DNA of 64,000 bases from Oceanospirillum sp048265165 (GCF_048265165.1 NZ_JBLXCD010000003.1:372001-436000); one strand, 5' to 3'. Shown: positions 16,990 through 26,443, counted from the stretch's first letter. Notes: generated by a model from the letters alone, not told the origin. Made by a program: numbers and translations.

Positions 16990-16998
16990 GCCGAGTCC

Positions 16999-18198
16999 AT
17001 GAAAGATCTGTTAAGCGAGCAGCTTACCCCAAGCTTAGAGGCGCGTCGCAAGGCGCATCTCTATCGCTCGCGCCGTACCCTTAATGGGCCACAGCAGCCG
17101 CAGACTCAGGTGGATGGCCGCGACCTCCTCACCTTCTGCAGCAACGACTATCTGGGACTGGCTAACGACCCCCGTGTTATTGAGCGCTTTCAGCAGGCAG
17201 CCAGCCGTTACGGTGTCGGTAGTGGTGCCTCCCATCTGGTGAACGGTCACAGCTCCGAGCATCACGCCCTGGAGGAGGAGCTGGCCGCGTTTACCGGACG
17301 GGATCGGGCACTACTGTTTTCCACCGGTTTTATGGCCAATCTGGGGACGATTCAGGCTCTAGCCGGTAAAGGTGATGCGGTATTTCAGGATCGTCTGAAC
17401 CACGCCTCCCTGCTGGATGGCGGTCTGCACTCCGGTGCCCGCTTTAAGCGCTATCAGCATAACGATGCCGGACATCTGAATCGTTTGCTGAAAAAAACCA
17501 GCCCAGATAACCGTGGCCGCAAGCTGGTGGTCACCGACGGTGTATTCAGCATGGATGGCGACTGTGCCCCCATGCAGCCATTAATTGAAACCTGCCAACA
17601 ACACAACGCCTGGCTAATGGTGGATGACGCTCATGGTTTTGGCTGCTTAGGTGATAATGGTCAGGGTATCGGTGCCGGTTTCAGTCAGAATGAGGTTCCC
17701 ATCCTGATGGGAACGCTAGGTAAAGCGATCGGTACCAGTGGTGCTTTTATTACTGGTTGTGACGCCCTGATCAAAACCCTGATCCAGTTTGCCCGTCCCT
17801 ATATTTACACCACCGCGCTGCCACCAGCCGTCGCCGCAGCAACACGCACAAGCCTCAACATCGTGCAGCAGGAACCGGAGCGCCGTCAGCACCTAAACAC
17901 CCTTATTGCACAATTCCGCACCGGTGCTCAGCAGCTGGGCCTGACACTTATGGATTCGCCAACCGCGATTCAGCCGATTCTGATTGGTGATGACGCAGAA
18001 ACCCTGAACTGGAGTCATAAGCTGGAAAACGCCGGACTTCTGGTGACGGCGATCCGACCTCCCACAGTGCCTAAAGGCAGCGCCCGCCTGCGGGTAACTT
18101 TAAGTGCCAGCCATACGGCAGAGCAGGTCGACCGTCTGTTAGCGGTACTTGCGGATATCGTGCAGCAACAGGGTGTACCTGAGGTCGTTTTGCCATGA
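16999..18198 (+). CDS. bioF: 8-amino-7-oxononanoate synthase
   Basis: PLP enzyme joining pimeloyl-ACP (or -CoA) to alanine. The 399-residue product shows TFCSNDYLGLA, GVGSGASHLVNGHS, the aspartate motif LMVDDAHGFGCLG and the PLP-lysine segment GTLGKAIGTSGAF. Starts ATG nine bases after bioB; the stop overlaps the bioH start (ATGA). Length and motifs are normal for BioF. Confidence 0.97.
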   Translation: MKDLLSEQLTPSLEARRKAHLYRSRRTLNGPQQPQTQVDGRDLLTFCSNDYLGLANDPRVIERFQQAASRYGVGSGASHLVNGHSSEHHALEEELAAFTGRDRALLFSTGFMANLGTIQALAGKGDAVFQDRLNHASLLDGGLHSGARFKRYQHNDAGHLNRLLKKTSPDNRGRKLVVTDGVFSMDGDCAPMQPLIETCQQHNAWLMVDDAHGFGCLGDNGQGIGAGFSQNEVPILMGTLGKAIGTSGAFITGCDALIKTLIQFARPYIYTTALPPAVAAATRTSLNIVQQEPERRQHLNTLIAQFRTGAQQLGLTLMDSPTAIQPILIGDDAETLNWSHKLENAGLLVTAIRPPTVPKGSARLRVTLSASHTAEQVDRLLAVLADIVQQQGVPEVVLP

Positions 18199-18995
18199 AC
18201 CGCTCGATAACAAACAAACCGCTTATTCTGCTGCACGGCTGGAGCGCAACACCAGCTATCTGGCAACCTCTGATCAGCGTACTGAAAACCCTGAACCCCA
18301 GACGGGAGGTTCTGACACCAGCTCTGCCCGGTTATCACCCGGACTACCAAACATCAGATTGGGCAGGAGACAGAGCCCAGTTGCCGGAAGTCATCGACCA
18401 GCTGCAACTGCCAACCGATGCCCATTGGCTTGGCTGGTCACTGGGTGGCAACCTACTGCTGGAGATCGCACATTTTCTGTCGGAACAGCTTCAGCCTCTG
18501 CCCCACAGCCTGACACTGTTATGCAGCAACCCTTCGTTTCAACAGCGTGGCGATCACACCGCGGCCATGCCGGAAGAAACGCTGAGCCAGTTCCGTACCG
18601 GTTTTGATACGCAACCGGAGAAAATCCTGAAGCGTTTTCAGCTACTGCAGATGCAGGGAGAAAATGATCAGCGGGCAGTAAAGAAGCAACTGACGGAGCT
18701 ATCTCCCCAAGAACGACCTGTCTCAGCTAAAACCCTGGCAAATGGTCTGACCGCTTTAGCCGTTCTCGATCAGAGAAATTACAGTGACCTCTCAGAAAAC
18801 GGCTGCCCGACACTTTGGCTATTGGGTGAGAATGACCCTCTGGTACCGACGACTATTGCGGAACAGCTCAACCATCACCGGCTACTCAGTCATTGCGGCC
18901 ATCTACCCATGTTGAGTCAGCCGGAACAACTGGCGCAGATGATGACCTGTCACCTGACTCAAATTGAATCAGCCCGTGAGGTAAACCTGCCATGA
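18195..18995 (+). CDS. bioH: Pimeloyl-ACP methyl ester carboxylesterase
   Basis: Alpha/beta hydrolase releasing pimeloyl-ACP from its methyl ester, which closes the BioC/BioH route. The 266-residue product has the HG-motif LILLHGWSATPAIW, the nucleophile elbow LGWSLGGNL, the acid in LLGENDPLVP and the catalytic histidine in SHCGHLPML. ATGA overlaps with bioF upstream and bioC downstream indicate translational coupling. Confidence 0.93.
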   Translation: MNRSITNKPLILLHGWSATPAIWQPLISVLKTLNPRREVLTPALPGYHPDYQTSDWAGDRAQLPEVIDQLQLPTDAHWLGWSLGGNLLLEIAHFLSEQLQPLPHSLTLLCSNPSFQQRGDHTAAMPEETLSQFRTGFDTQPEKILKRFQLLQMQGENDQRAVKKQLTELSPQERPVSAKTLANGLTALAVLDQRNYSDLSENGCPTLWLLGENDPLVPTTIAEQLNHHRLLSHCGHLPMLSQPEQLAQMMTCHLTQIESAREVNLP

Positions 18996-19840
18996 ATACG
19001 ATGACCGCCCTAGCCGAAATGCAAACAGTCCCTCAATCCGCCGAGCAGCCACGCCAGCGAGACAAAAGAAAAATTGCCGATGCTTTCAGCAAAGCAGCAG
19101 GCCAGTACGATCAGCTGGCAGAAGCCCAAAAACGTATTGCACAAAAAGTGCTGGAACTCTGTCCTACTGCCGGGTCTGATGAATCAGAAATCGAAAGTGT
19201 GCTGGATATCGGTTGCGGAACTGGTTATTGGACACGCAGGCTTCGCGATCAAACTCAGGCCAGATGGGTTACCGGACTGGATCTGGCAGAAGGCATGCTT
19301 CGCTTTGCTGACGAGCAGTCCGACAACCAGCATATCCAGTGGCTGTGTGCCGATGCCGAGCAACTACCATTACCCGCAGAAAGTCTCGATCTGGTGTTCT
19401 CAAGTCTGGCAATTCAGTGGTGTAACGATTATCACGCCCTGTTTAGCAGTATCGCCAGAACTCTGAAATTGGGCGGCGAAGCCCATATCGCCACCCTGCT
19501 TCCCGGAACTCTCTGCGAACTGGAACAAAGCTGGGCAAAGGTGGATAAAAAAACCCATATCAACCGCTTTACTGATGAGCAGACACTGATACACGCGATC
19601 CGACAGGCCGGGCTGACCCTAAGCGCAACCGACCAATATTGCGAGAGGATGTTTTACCCTGACTTGCGAGCAGTCTTTGATTCCATTAAAGGCGTAGGCG
19701 CTCATTACTCCGAGGGGGATGCAGGTCTGACCGGCCGGCATAGCCTATTAACACTGAAGCAGGCCTACGAAACAATGCGCCGTTCCGAAGGCTTGCCAGT
19801 GAGTTACCAGGTTTTGATTTTATCGCTCAGAAAGCTCTGA
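18992..19840 (+). CDS. bioC: Malonyl-ACP O-methyltransferase
   Basis: SAM-dependent methyltransferase that methylates malonyl-ACP so it can enter fatty acid synthesis as a biotin precursor. The 282-residue product carries IADAFSKAAGQYDQLAEAQKRIA, the SAM-binding motif VLDIGCGTGYWTRRL, and LDLVFSSLAIQWCND, all typical of BioC. Its start overlaps the bioH stop. An AT-rich stretch of 88 bases separates it from bioD. Confidence 0.95.
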   Translation: MNTMTALAEMQTVPQSAEQPRQRDKRKIADAFSKAAGQYDQLAEAQKRIAQKVLELCPTAGSDESEIESVLDIGCGTGYWTRRLRDQTQARWVTGLDLAEGMLRFADEQSDNQHIQWLCADAEQLPLPAESLDLVFSSLAIQWCNDYHALFSSIARTLKLGGEAHIATLLPGTLCELEQSWAKVDKKTHINRFTDEQTLIHAIRQAGLTLSATDQYCERMFYPDLRAVFDSIKGVGAHYSEGDAGLTGRHSLLTLKQAYETMRRSEGLPVSYQVLILSLRKL

Positions 19841-19928
19841 AACGGCACATCATCTGATCGATTTTTTGAATCGAATTTTGTAGCATCCGGATCAAACTTA
19901 TCTAACCTCTATCTCAGGCGAAGAATCT

Positions 19929-20624
19929 ATGAAGACCTATTTTATTACCGGAACCGACACCGATGCAGGCAAAACATTTGCCAGCTGCGCACTACTCCAC
20001 GCGGCAGGTAAGCTAGGCTTTAAAACACTGGCACATAAACCTGTTGCAGCCGGTTGCGAGCCAACGCCTGACGGCCTGCGTAACAGCGACGCTATAAACC
20101 TTATGAGCGCGATGAATCAGGATGAAGAGTATGAAATGGTTAACCCTATCACTCTCGAGTCTGCCATTGCACCTCATCTTGCGGCTCAGGAAACAGGAGT
20201 ACAACTCAGTGTATCCCGCAGTGCGGGTTTTGCCCGAGGAATCATGATGGCCCGGGCTGACCTTTTGCTGATCGAGGGTGCCGGGGGTTGGCGTGTACCG
20301 TTAAACAACCGCGAAACATTAGCCGATCTGGCAAAAGATCTGAAACAACCGGTCATTTTGGTCGTAGGCATGAAACTGGGTTGTATCAACCACGCCCTTT
20401 TAACCTCCGAAGCGATTAAAGCAGATGGTTTGGAGGTTGCTGGTTGGATCGCTAACAGGGTCGACCCGGAGATGAGTCACTACCGGGAAAACCTAGCCAC
20501 ACTGGCACAGATGATTCAGGCTCCACTTCTGGCTGAGATACCGTCTATACAGAATGCCTGCTGGAAAGACGCTGCAGAACATATACCCGATGCCGCCGTA
20601 AAATTTATTTTAGGCACCCACTAA
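19929..20624 (+). CDS. bioD: Dethiobiotin synthetase
   Basis: ATP-dependent ring closure of 7,8-diaminopelargonate to dethiobiotin. The 231-residue product begins with the P-loop TGTDTDAGKT (residues 7-16), then HKPVAAGCEPT and EGAGGWRVPL, all typical of BioD. It is last in the bio cluster. No bioA (diaminopelargonate aminotransferase) is in this window, so that step must be encoded elsewhere. Confidence 0.96.
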   Translation: MKTYFITGTDTDAGKTFASCALLHAAGKLGFKTLAHKPVAAGCEPTPDGLRNSDAINLMSAMNQDEEYEMVNPITLESAIAPHLAAQETGVQLSVSRSAGFARGIMMARADLLLIEGAGGWRVPLNNRETLADLAKDLKQPVILVVGMKLGCINHALLTSEAIKADGLEVAGWIANRVDPEMSHYRENLATLAQMIQAPLLAEIPSIQNACWKDAAEHIPDAAVKFILGTH

Positions 20625-20723
20625 TATTTCCAAAACACTTAAGAGGCTGCTGATGCCGCTAGTAAGAGGGCTCAGAGCGTCATAAAGCAGCGAGCCATTT
20701 TTGTCGCGGAACCCTCCAATAAA

Positions 20724-20740
20724 ATGTTATGTTATAACAT
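20724..20740. promoter_or_regulatory. Zur box upstream of the DUF1826 gene
   Basis: The palindrome TGTTAT-GTT-ATAACA has the same half-sites and spacing as the core of the gammaproteobacterial Zur consensus (GTTATAnTATAAC). It is 21 bases upstream of the GTG start, where Zur would block transcription when zinc is sufficient. Confidence 0.8.
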
Positions 20741-20761
20741 ATAAACAATGGAGTTAAGACC

Positions 20762-21496
20762 GTGACCAGCCTGAACCAACACTTGCTAACTGATACCAAA
20801 TTCCCTGCCAACCACCAGAGCGATCCTGATTTCACGCAATGTACCTTCTATCCGGTCAAACCGGATCAGAAAGCATTGTATCCAACAGGGGATGACCCGG
20901 ATGTACTCACTGAAATCTATCAACCCGGAGTTCGCTTAACTTGCTGGCAACGCAGCCCTGACACCAAAGCGATGCATTACGTTAACTGGCTGACGGAAAG
21001 AGGCCACTTACTCCCTTTACGTCTTGTAGCCGCACCTGAAGCACTTACAGAGCAACTGCAGAAAGACCTGCCAAATCACCCAGGCCGGGCAAGCTTTATT
21101 ACCGATATTGTCTATCTGACAGAGATGTTCACGTGCTTATTTGATATGGAGGAAGTAGGACTGCGCTTATCCTTACTGAGCCAGGCGATGTGCCCTCGAT
21201 TCCATGTGGATCGTATCGGTGCAAGAATGGTATGCACCTATTCAGGACAAGGTACTGAATGGCTTCCGAATGAGGCCATTGATCGCACAAAGCTTGGCAG
21301 AGGCAGTATGGGGTTGCCTGACGACCAATCCGGCTTATACCCATTGGCAATAACACCAAATCAGATTGATACCGGTGATGTAGTCATTATGAAAGGTGAT
21401 GCCTGGCCGGGTCATGAAGGGCAAGGACTGGTGCACCGATCTCCTGCATGCAGCTCTGATCAACCACGCTTATTTGTTAGCATGGATGTTATGTAA
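20762..21496 (+). CDS. DUF1826 protein, probably zinc-responsive
   Basis: A 244-residue soluble protein of the DUF1826 family, recognised from FHVDRIGARMVCTYSGQGTEWLPNEAIDR and from GDVVIMKGDAWPG followed by LVHRSP. The HxD and later His suggest a cupin-like or 2-oxoglutarate-dioxygenase-like metal site, but that is inference. DUF1826 genes are known to co-occur with Zur-regulated COG0523 GTPases. A Zur box upstream here supports a low-zinc role. Starts with GTG behind GGAG. No COG0523 gene lies next to it in this window. Confidence 0.85.
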   Translation: MTSLNQHLLTDTKFPANHQSDPDFTQCTFYPVKPDQKALYPTGDDPDVLTEIYQPGVRLTCWQRSPDTKAMHYVNWLTERGHLLPLRLVAAPEALTEQLQKDLPNHPGRASFITDIVYLTEMFTCLFDMEEVGLRLSLLSQAMCPRFHVDRIGARMVCTYSGQGTEWLPNEAIDRTKLGRGSMGLPDDQSGLYPLAITPNQIDTGDVVIMKGDAWPGHEGQGLVHRSPACSSDQPRLFVSMDVM

Positions 21497-21563
21497 TCAG
21501 CATCCGTTTGTTACTTTATCTTATTGATGAACAATAATTTTTTGTTTTTTTCAGGCTTTTGGC

Positions 21564-21591
21564 TTGACCCCGATAAACACTTAACTATAAT
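21564..21591 (+). promoter_or_regulatory. tRNA-Leu promoter
   Basis: TTGACC, 16-base spacer and perfect TATAAT, followed by a GC-rich discriminator, lie just upstream of the first tRNA-Leu. No comparable promoter precedes the second copy, so the two are probably cotranscribed. Confidence 0.75.
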
Positions 21592-21603
21592 ACGCTCCGT
21601 GCT

Positions 21604-21688
<85 letters not shown>

Positions 21689-21837
21689 TCTTCTCTTACC
21701 TCCGACTTGCTTTCTAATAAAGCAATCAATGAAGATGGCCCAGCACGGTTTTAGAGATCAGCCTTAACGATCTACTAAAACAGACAATTGCCCGATCAAT
21801 GAGATCACCTCCTCAGATCAGCGGCATACGAAAAGAT

Positions 21838-21922
<85 letters not shown>

Positions 21923-22229
21923 TCTTTTCTTTTTAGTCCCATCAAAATCAATCCCAATCCGATATAAAATTCAGACCTTGGTCTTTACATCAGTTCTCTC
22001 TACTGGATTCATCCTCAGTAATATTAAATCTTATTCACAACCAAGCACTCAGCTTTAACCTGTGGATATCTTATATCCCAGCCTTTTACACCCTTGCCAT
22101 ACAGGCAAGAGCAGCCGTCAGTGAAAATCCAAAAACCAGAGCACAAGCCAAAATCAAAAAACCGGCTAAGGTTTTCACCCAAGCCGGTTCTGTAGATCGA
22201 CTAGAAGATCAGTATCTGTCTAGCAGCAA
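21923..22229. other. Intergenic region after the tRNAs
   Basis: About 300 bases between the second tRNA and the convergent acyl-CoA dehydrogenase gene. It contains a T-rich stretch directly after the tRNA, a perfect 6-bp hairpin (CTTGCC / GGCAAG, about 22092-22109) and the terminator at 22155-22190. No gene is seen. Confidence 0.5.
22155..22190 (-). terminator. Terminator after the acyl-CoA dehydrogenase gene
   Basis: On the minus strand AACCGGCTTGG and its near-complement CCTTAGCCGGTT form a stem around GTGAAAA, followed by six T. Confidence 0.8.
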
Positions 22230-24026
22230 TTACTCACCGTAGAACAGCTCTTCTTCCAGGTCCATCAGGGTTTCTGCACCTGCATTTACCTGCGCAGCCA
22301 GTGAGGCTGCCTTAGGCAGTACACGGGCATAGAAGAAGTTAGCAACCTTCACTTTAGAGCTGTAGAAGCCGCTGGTATCCTCTGCCGCTTTAGGAGCTGC
22401 AACAGCAACCATACGGGCCCACATATAGGCATATGTCACCAAACCAAACAGGTCCAGATAATCCTGAGATGCAGCACCGATCTCTTCCGGGTTAGCGGCA
22501 GCCTTCTCAATAACACCTTCGGTCACCTGAACCAGAGTATCCACAGCAGCTGACAGTTTTGCCAGATAAGGCTGAACCTGTGCGTTATCAGCATTCGCTT
22601 CAATAAAGCTACGAATATCCTGTTCGAACAGTTTTACATACTCACCCTTGTTAGAAACCACTTTACGGCCCATCAGATCAAGCGCCTGAATACCGTTAGT
22701 GCCTTCGTAGATCTGTGCGATACGGGCATCACGAACATACTGCTCTGCGCCCCATTCACGGATATAGCCCTGACCACCATAGATCTGCTGAGCAGATATT
22801 GTGCAGTCCAAACCGCGATCCGTCAGATAAGACTTAGCTACTGGCGTCATTAACGCCACAAGTGCTGCCGCCTTCTTACGAACATCAGTATCTTCGTGGA
22901 ATTTAGATATATCCAGCTGCATACCCACGTAGGAAGCAAAAGCGCGGCCCGCTTCATTGAAAGCACGTACGTTCAGCGCCATGCGACGCACATCTGGGTG
23001 CACCAAAATGTTGTCTGCGGCTTTCTCAGGGTACTTAGCACCGCCCGGTGCACGGGACTGAATACGCTCCTGAGCGAAATCCATCGCGCTCTGGTAAGCC
23101 ACCTCACCCAGACCCAACCCCTGAATACCGATAGAAAGGCGCTCATAGTTCATCATGGTAAACATGCAGGCTAAACCTTTGTTCGGCTCACCAATCATCC
23201 AGCCCTGAGCGCCGTCAAAGTTCATCACGCAGGTCGCGGAGCCTTTAATACCCATTTTGTGCTCAATAGAGCCACAGAATGCCGGGTTACGCTCGCCCAG
23301 AGATCCATCTTCGTTGATCAGGAATTTAGGCACCATAAACAACGAGATACCGCGGGAGCCCGCAGGTGCATCCGGCAGTTTTGCCAGTACCAGGTGGATA
23401 ATATTCTCAGACAGATCATGCTCACCACCGGTGATAAAGATCTTAGTACCTGTAATATTATAAGAGCCATCAGTATTAGGCTCTGCCTTTGTGCGGATCA
23501 GGCCCAGATCTGTACCGGAATGCGGCTCGGTCAGACACATAGTGCCCATCCAGCGGCCTTCGTACATTGCAGGTAGCAGCTGCTCTTTCATTTCATCACT
23601 GGCGTGATTATCAAGGCACAGTGTGGCACCTGAGTTCAGCGCCGGATAGAGAGCAAAAGAAGCATTTGAAGCGTACAGCATTTCCTCAAATAACACGGTC
23701 AGCATTTTAGGCATGCCCTGACCGCCAAAATCGATATTACCACCAAGGCCCATCCAGCCACTCTCAGCCATCAGCTGGAACGCTTCTTTAAAGCCCTTAG
23801 GCGTAGTGACTTCACCATCATTGAACTGGCAACCCTCTTCGTCACCGGTACGGTTCAAAGGAAAGAGTTCATTCTCGTTAACCTTGGCGCCTTCTTCAAG
23901 AATCGCATCAACCAGGTCAGGTGTAACTTCCTGAGTTGCCGGCATGGTAGACCAAAGCTTGTCAGCTTCAAAAACTTCATTCAGAACAAAACGCATGTCG
24001 CGTAAAGGAGCTTTATACTTTGCCAT
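22230..24026 (-). CDS. Acyl-CoA dehydrogenase, long ~600-residue type (copy 1)
   Basis: FAD-dependent acyl-CoA dehydrogenase of the ~600-residue subfamily that includes Pseudomonas FadE-like proteins (PA0506/PA0508) and the dimethylsulfoniopropionate enzyme DmdC. The 598-residue product begins MAKYKAPLRDMRFVLNEVFE, has the FAD/substrate signature MCLTEPHSGTDLGLIRTKAEP, and the catalytic-base region IYEGTNGIQALDLMGRK, followed by the extra C-terminal domain of this subfamily. It is a close paralogue of the next gene upstream, about 370 bases away, with its own terminator. Fatty-acid oxidation is more likely than DMSP use, but sequence alone does not decide. Confidence 0.9.
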   Translation of the reverse strand: MAKYKAPLRDMRFVLNEVFEADKLWSTMPATQEVTPDLVDAILEEGAKVNENELFPLNRTGDEEGCQFNDGEVTTPKGFKEAFQLMAESGWMGLGGNIDFGGQGMPKMLTVLFEEMLYASNASFALYPALNSGATLCLDNHASDEMKEQLLPAMYEGRWMGTMCLTEPHSGTDLGLIRTKAEPNTDGSYNITGTKIFITGGEHDLSENIIHLVLAKLPDAPAGSRGISLFMVPKFLINEDGSLGERNPAFCGSIEHKMGIKGSATCVMNFDGAQGWMIGEPNKGLACMFTMMNYERLSIGIQGLGLGEVAYQSAMDFAQERIQSRAPGGAKYPEKAADNILVHPDVRRMALNVRAFNEAGRAFASYVGMQLDISKFHEDTDVRKKAAALVALMTPVAKSYLTDRGLDCTISAQQIYGGQGYIREWGAEQYVRDARIAQIYEGTNGIQALDLMGRKVVSNKGEYVKLFEQDIRSFIEANADNAQVQPYLAKLSAAVDTLVQVTEGVIEKAAANPEEIGAASQDYLDLFGLVTYAYMWARMVAVAAPKAAEDTSGFYSSKVKVANFFYARVLPKAASLAAQVNAGAETLMDLEEELFYGE

Positions 24027-24396
24027 GGGGCGTACTTCCTCGATTCTTTATCGTTAATTCCAGCCTGCACAGTGAGCCAATAAGATAACTCAAACTGCAT
24101 TGCATCCTGTTACAGGTGCTACTTTCACATAGAATATAGACAGCCTGAAAAGATTCGACCAGATTCTGGTTTTCAGTCATATTACTGAATGAAACGGTAG
24201 GCTGCCAGCCCACTGCGTGACTTGCGGGTTCAGTTTATACGCAGGCTTCAGCCATTGTGCATCGCAGGGTAGAGCCAGTGCAAACTGCAGGAAAGTCAAG
24301 AGATGAACGCTTTATAGTAAGGCCTATAAAACTCTATCAAAAACGGGCCCTCCATGGCCCGCATCAATCATCAGAACAAATGATCACAAAATAAAA
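24027..24396. other. Intergenic region between the two acyl-CoA dehydrogenase genes
   Basis: About 370 bases. It holds the terminator of the upstream gene (24337-24362) and presumably a promoter for the downstream one, since the terminator would separate them. I see no palindrome like the PsrA-type site found upstream of the other copy, and no gene. Confidence 0.5.
24337..24362 (-). terminator. Terminator after the second acyl-CoA dehydrogenase gene
   Basis: Minus-strand stem CGGGCC / GGCCCG with an ATGGAG loop, followed by five T. Confidence 0.75.
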
Positions 24397-26202
24397 TCAG
24401 ATCTCGAAACCAGCACCAAACTGATCCACATCCATTGCCATCAGCGAGTCGCCACCCTCTGCAATCGTTGCTACCAGGGATTTAGTCCGCGGCAGCAGCT
24501 TGCTGAAATAGAATTCAGCGGTAGCCAACTTGCCTTTATAGAAGGCCGTTTCTGTGGTGCCATTAGCCAGTGCTTCCTGAGCAACCTTAGCGGCTTGCGC
24601 CCAGAAATATGCCAGCGTGACATAACCTGAGTACATCAGATAGTCCACAGATGCGGCACCAACCTCTTCACGATTCTGCATCGCCTTCATACCGACCTGC
24701 ATCGTGATATCGCCCCACTCCTTGTTCAACTTCGCAAGAGGAGCGACAAATTTCACCATATCGGAATTACCTTCCTCGGTCTGACAGAACTTATGCACCT
24801 GCTTAGTAAACTTACGCAGACTTTCGCCCTGATTCATAAGAATCTTACGACCCAACAGATCCAGTGCCTGGATACCTGTTGTACCTTCATACAAACGAGT
24901 GATACGTGCATCGCGTACAAATTGCTCCATACCCCACTCATGGATAAAGCCATGACCACCAAAGATCTGAATACCTTCATTGGTGGCTTCAAAGCCTGCT
25001 TCCGTCAGGAAGGCTTTAACAATCGGTGTCAACAGACCCAAGAGTTCATCAGCGTCTTTACCCGCATCACCACCTGCAGAGACCTGATCGATCAGCTGTG
25101 CGGTGTAGTAGATAAGCGCGCGACCACCTTCAGAAAAGGCTTTCTGAGTCAGCAGCATACGGCGCACATCAGGGTGAACAATGATCGGATCAGCCGCTTT
25201 CTCAGGTGCTTTAGGGCCGCTCAGAGCACGCATCTGCAAACGATCACGAGCATAAGCCAGAGCATTCTGGAAGGAAACTTCTGCCAAGCCTTGACCTTGA
25301 ATACCAACACCGATACGAGCTGCATTCATCATCACAAACATATAGGACAAGCCTTTATTCGGCTCACCGATCAGGTAACCCTTGGCGTTGTCGAAGTTCA
25401 TAACACAGGTACTGTTGCCGTGGATGCCCATTTTATGCTCAATGGAGCCACACTGAACCCCGTTACGCTCACCCGCTTCACCATTTGCGTCAGGGGTGAA
25501 CTTAGGCACGATAAACAGGGAAATACCTTTAGAGCCTTCTGGCGCGCCCGGCAGCTTTGCCAATACCAGATGCACGATATTGTCGGACATGTCGTGTTCA
25601 CCAGCGGAGATAAAGATTTTAGTGCCGCTAATAGCGTAACTATCATCAGCCAGTGGCTCAGCTTTAGTGCGGATCAGGCCTAGGTCAGTACCACAGTGAG
25701 GCTCTGTCAGACACATGGTGCCGGTCCAGCTACCTTCAATCATCTTAGTCAGGTAAAGTTCTTTCTGTTCCTCAGTACCGTGGTGCAGCAGAGCATCCAT
25801 GGCACCGTGTGACAGCCCTGGATACATACCCCATGACAGATTAGATGAGCAGATCATCTCATTCAGAACCATACCCAGAGACTGTGGCAAGCCCTGACCA
25901 CCGTAGCGAGTGTCTTGCGTCATGGAAGGCCAGCCACCTTCAACATATTGCTTATAAGCTTCTTTAAATCCTTTAGGCGTAACAACCTCACCATCGTTAA
26001 ACTGGCAACCTTCGGCATCACCACTTTGATTCAGAGGTGTCAAAACTTCTTCAGTAAACTTTGCACCTTCTTCCAAAATGGCATTCACAATTTCCGGAGA
26101 TGCCTCATCCCCATTTGGCAGCTGTGCGTAGTGGGCAGGAAAATCCAGCATCTCGTCCATTACAAAACGGATATCACGCAGGGGAGCTTTATATGTTGGC
26201 AT
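24397..26202 (-). CDS. Acyl-CoA dehydrogenase, long ~600-residue type (copy 2)
   Basis: A 601-residue paralogue of the preceding enzyme: MPTYKAPLRDIRFVMDEML at the start, MCLTEPHCGTDLGLIRTKAEP and LYEGTTGIQALDLLGRK, followed by the extra C-terminal domain. The proteins align along their full length, indicating an old tandem duplication with diverged specificity. A perfect CAAAC-GTAT-GTTTG palindrome about 100 bases upstream matches the PsrA operator pattern, supporting a role in fatty-acid beta-oxidation under fatty-acid control. Own terminator downstream. Confidence 0.92.
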   Translation of the reverse strand: MPTYKAPLRDIRFVMDEMLDFPAHYAQLPNGDEASPEIVNAILEEGAKFTEEVLTPLNQSGDAEGCQFNDGEVVTPKGFKEAYKQYVEGGWPSMTQDTRYGGQGLPQSLGMVLNEMICSSNLSWGMYPGLSHGAMDALLHHGTEEQKELYLTKMIEGSWTGTMCLTEPHCGTDLGLIRTKAEPLADDSYAISGTKIFISAGEHDMSDNIVHLVLAKLPGAPEGSKGISLFIVPKFTPDANGEAGERNGVQCGSIEHKMGIHGNSTCVMNFDNAKGYLIGEPNKGLSYMFVMMNAARIGVGIQGQGLAEVSFQNALAYARDRLQMRALSGPKAPEKAADPIIVHPDVRRMLLTQKAFSEGGRALIYYTAQLIDQVSAGGDAGKDADELLGLLTPIVKAFLTEAGFEATNEGIQIFGGHGFIHEWGMEQFVRDARITRLYEGTTGIQALDLLGRKILMNQGESLRKFTKQVHKFCQTEEGNSDMVKFVAPLAKLNKEWGDITMQVGMKAMQNREEVGAASVDYLMYSGYVTLAYFWAQAAKVAQEALANGTTETAFYKGKLATAEFYFSKLLPRTKSLVATIAEGGDSLMAMDVDQFGAGFEI

Positions 26203-26297
26203 ATTGACCTCGGCTTAACTGTTCTTGTTGTACCAGCCTGTAGCTTCTCAGGAGGATGTCACCCAAGACGCCAGACAGTGTAAATAGAGAAATCTAA

Positions 26298-26315
26298 TTC
26301 AAACGTATGTTTGAA
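26298..26315. promoter_or_regulatory. PsrA-type operator upstream of acyl-CoA dehydrogenase copy 2
   Basis: An 18-base perfect palindrome, TTCAAACGTATGTTTGAA, contains the PsrA core (C/G)AAAC-N(2-4)-GTTT(G/C). PsrA is the TetR-type repressor of beta-oxidation genes in Pseudomonas and related gammaproteobacteria. It lies 96 bases upstream of the ATG. Confidence 0.75.
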
Positions 26316-26398
26316 ACTTAAGTCAGACGAAGATCAGGGTCAAGTGGTATTTTACTTAAATTGATGTCCAGCCGGTCAAGCCAAGATATTAGACGTGC

Positions 26399-26443
26399 AA
26401 AAAAAGCCTGTAGCGCGATCTTTCAGCATTTGGAATGCGCTAC
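26399..26443 (-). terminator. Terminator after the putative metalloprotease gene
   Basis: On the minus strand a perfect 7-bp stem (GTAGCGC / GCGCTAC, loop of 20 bases) is followed shortly by seven T. Confidence 0.65.

Noticed and set aside
24027..24396. A second PsrA-type site upstream of acyl-CoA dehydrogenase copy 1
   Set aside because: Only isolated CAAAC half-sites occur; no inverted repeat with the proper spacing.
24793..25683. Long plus-strand frame of about 300 codons inside the acyl-CoA dehydrogenase gene
   Set aside because: It is antisense to a strongly conserved gene and has no recognisable protein features; it is a shadow frame.
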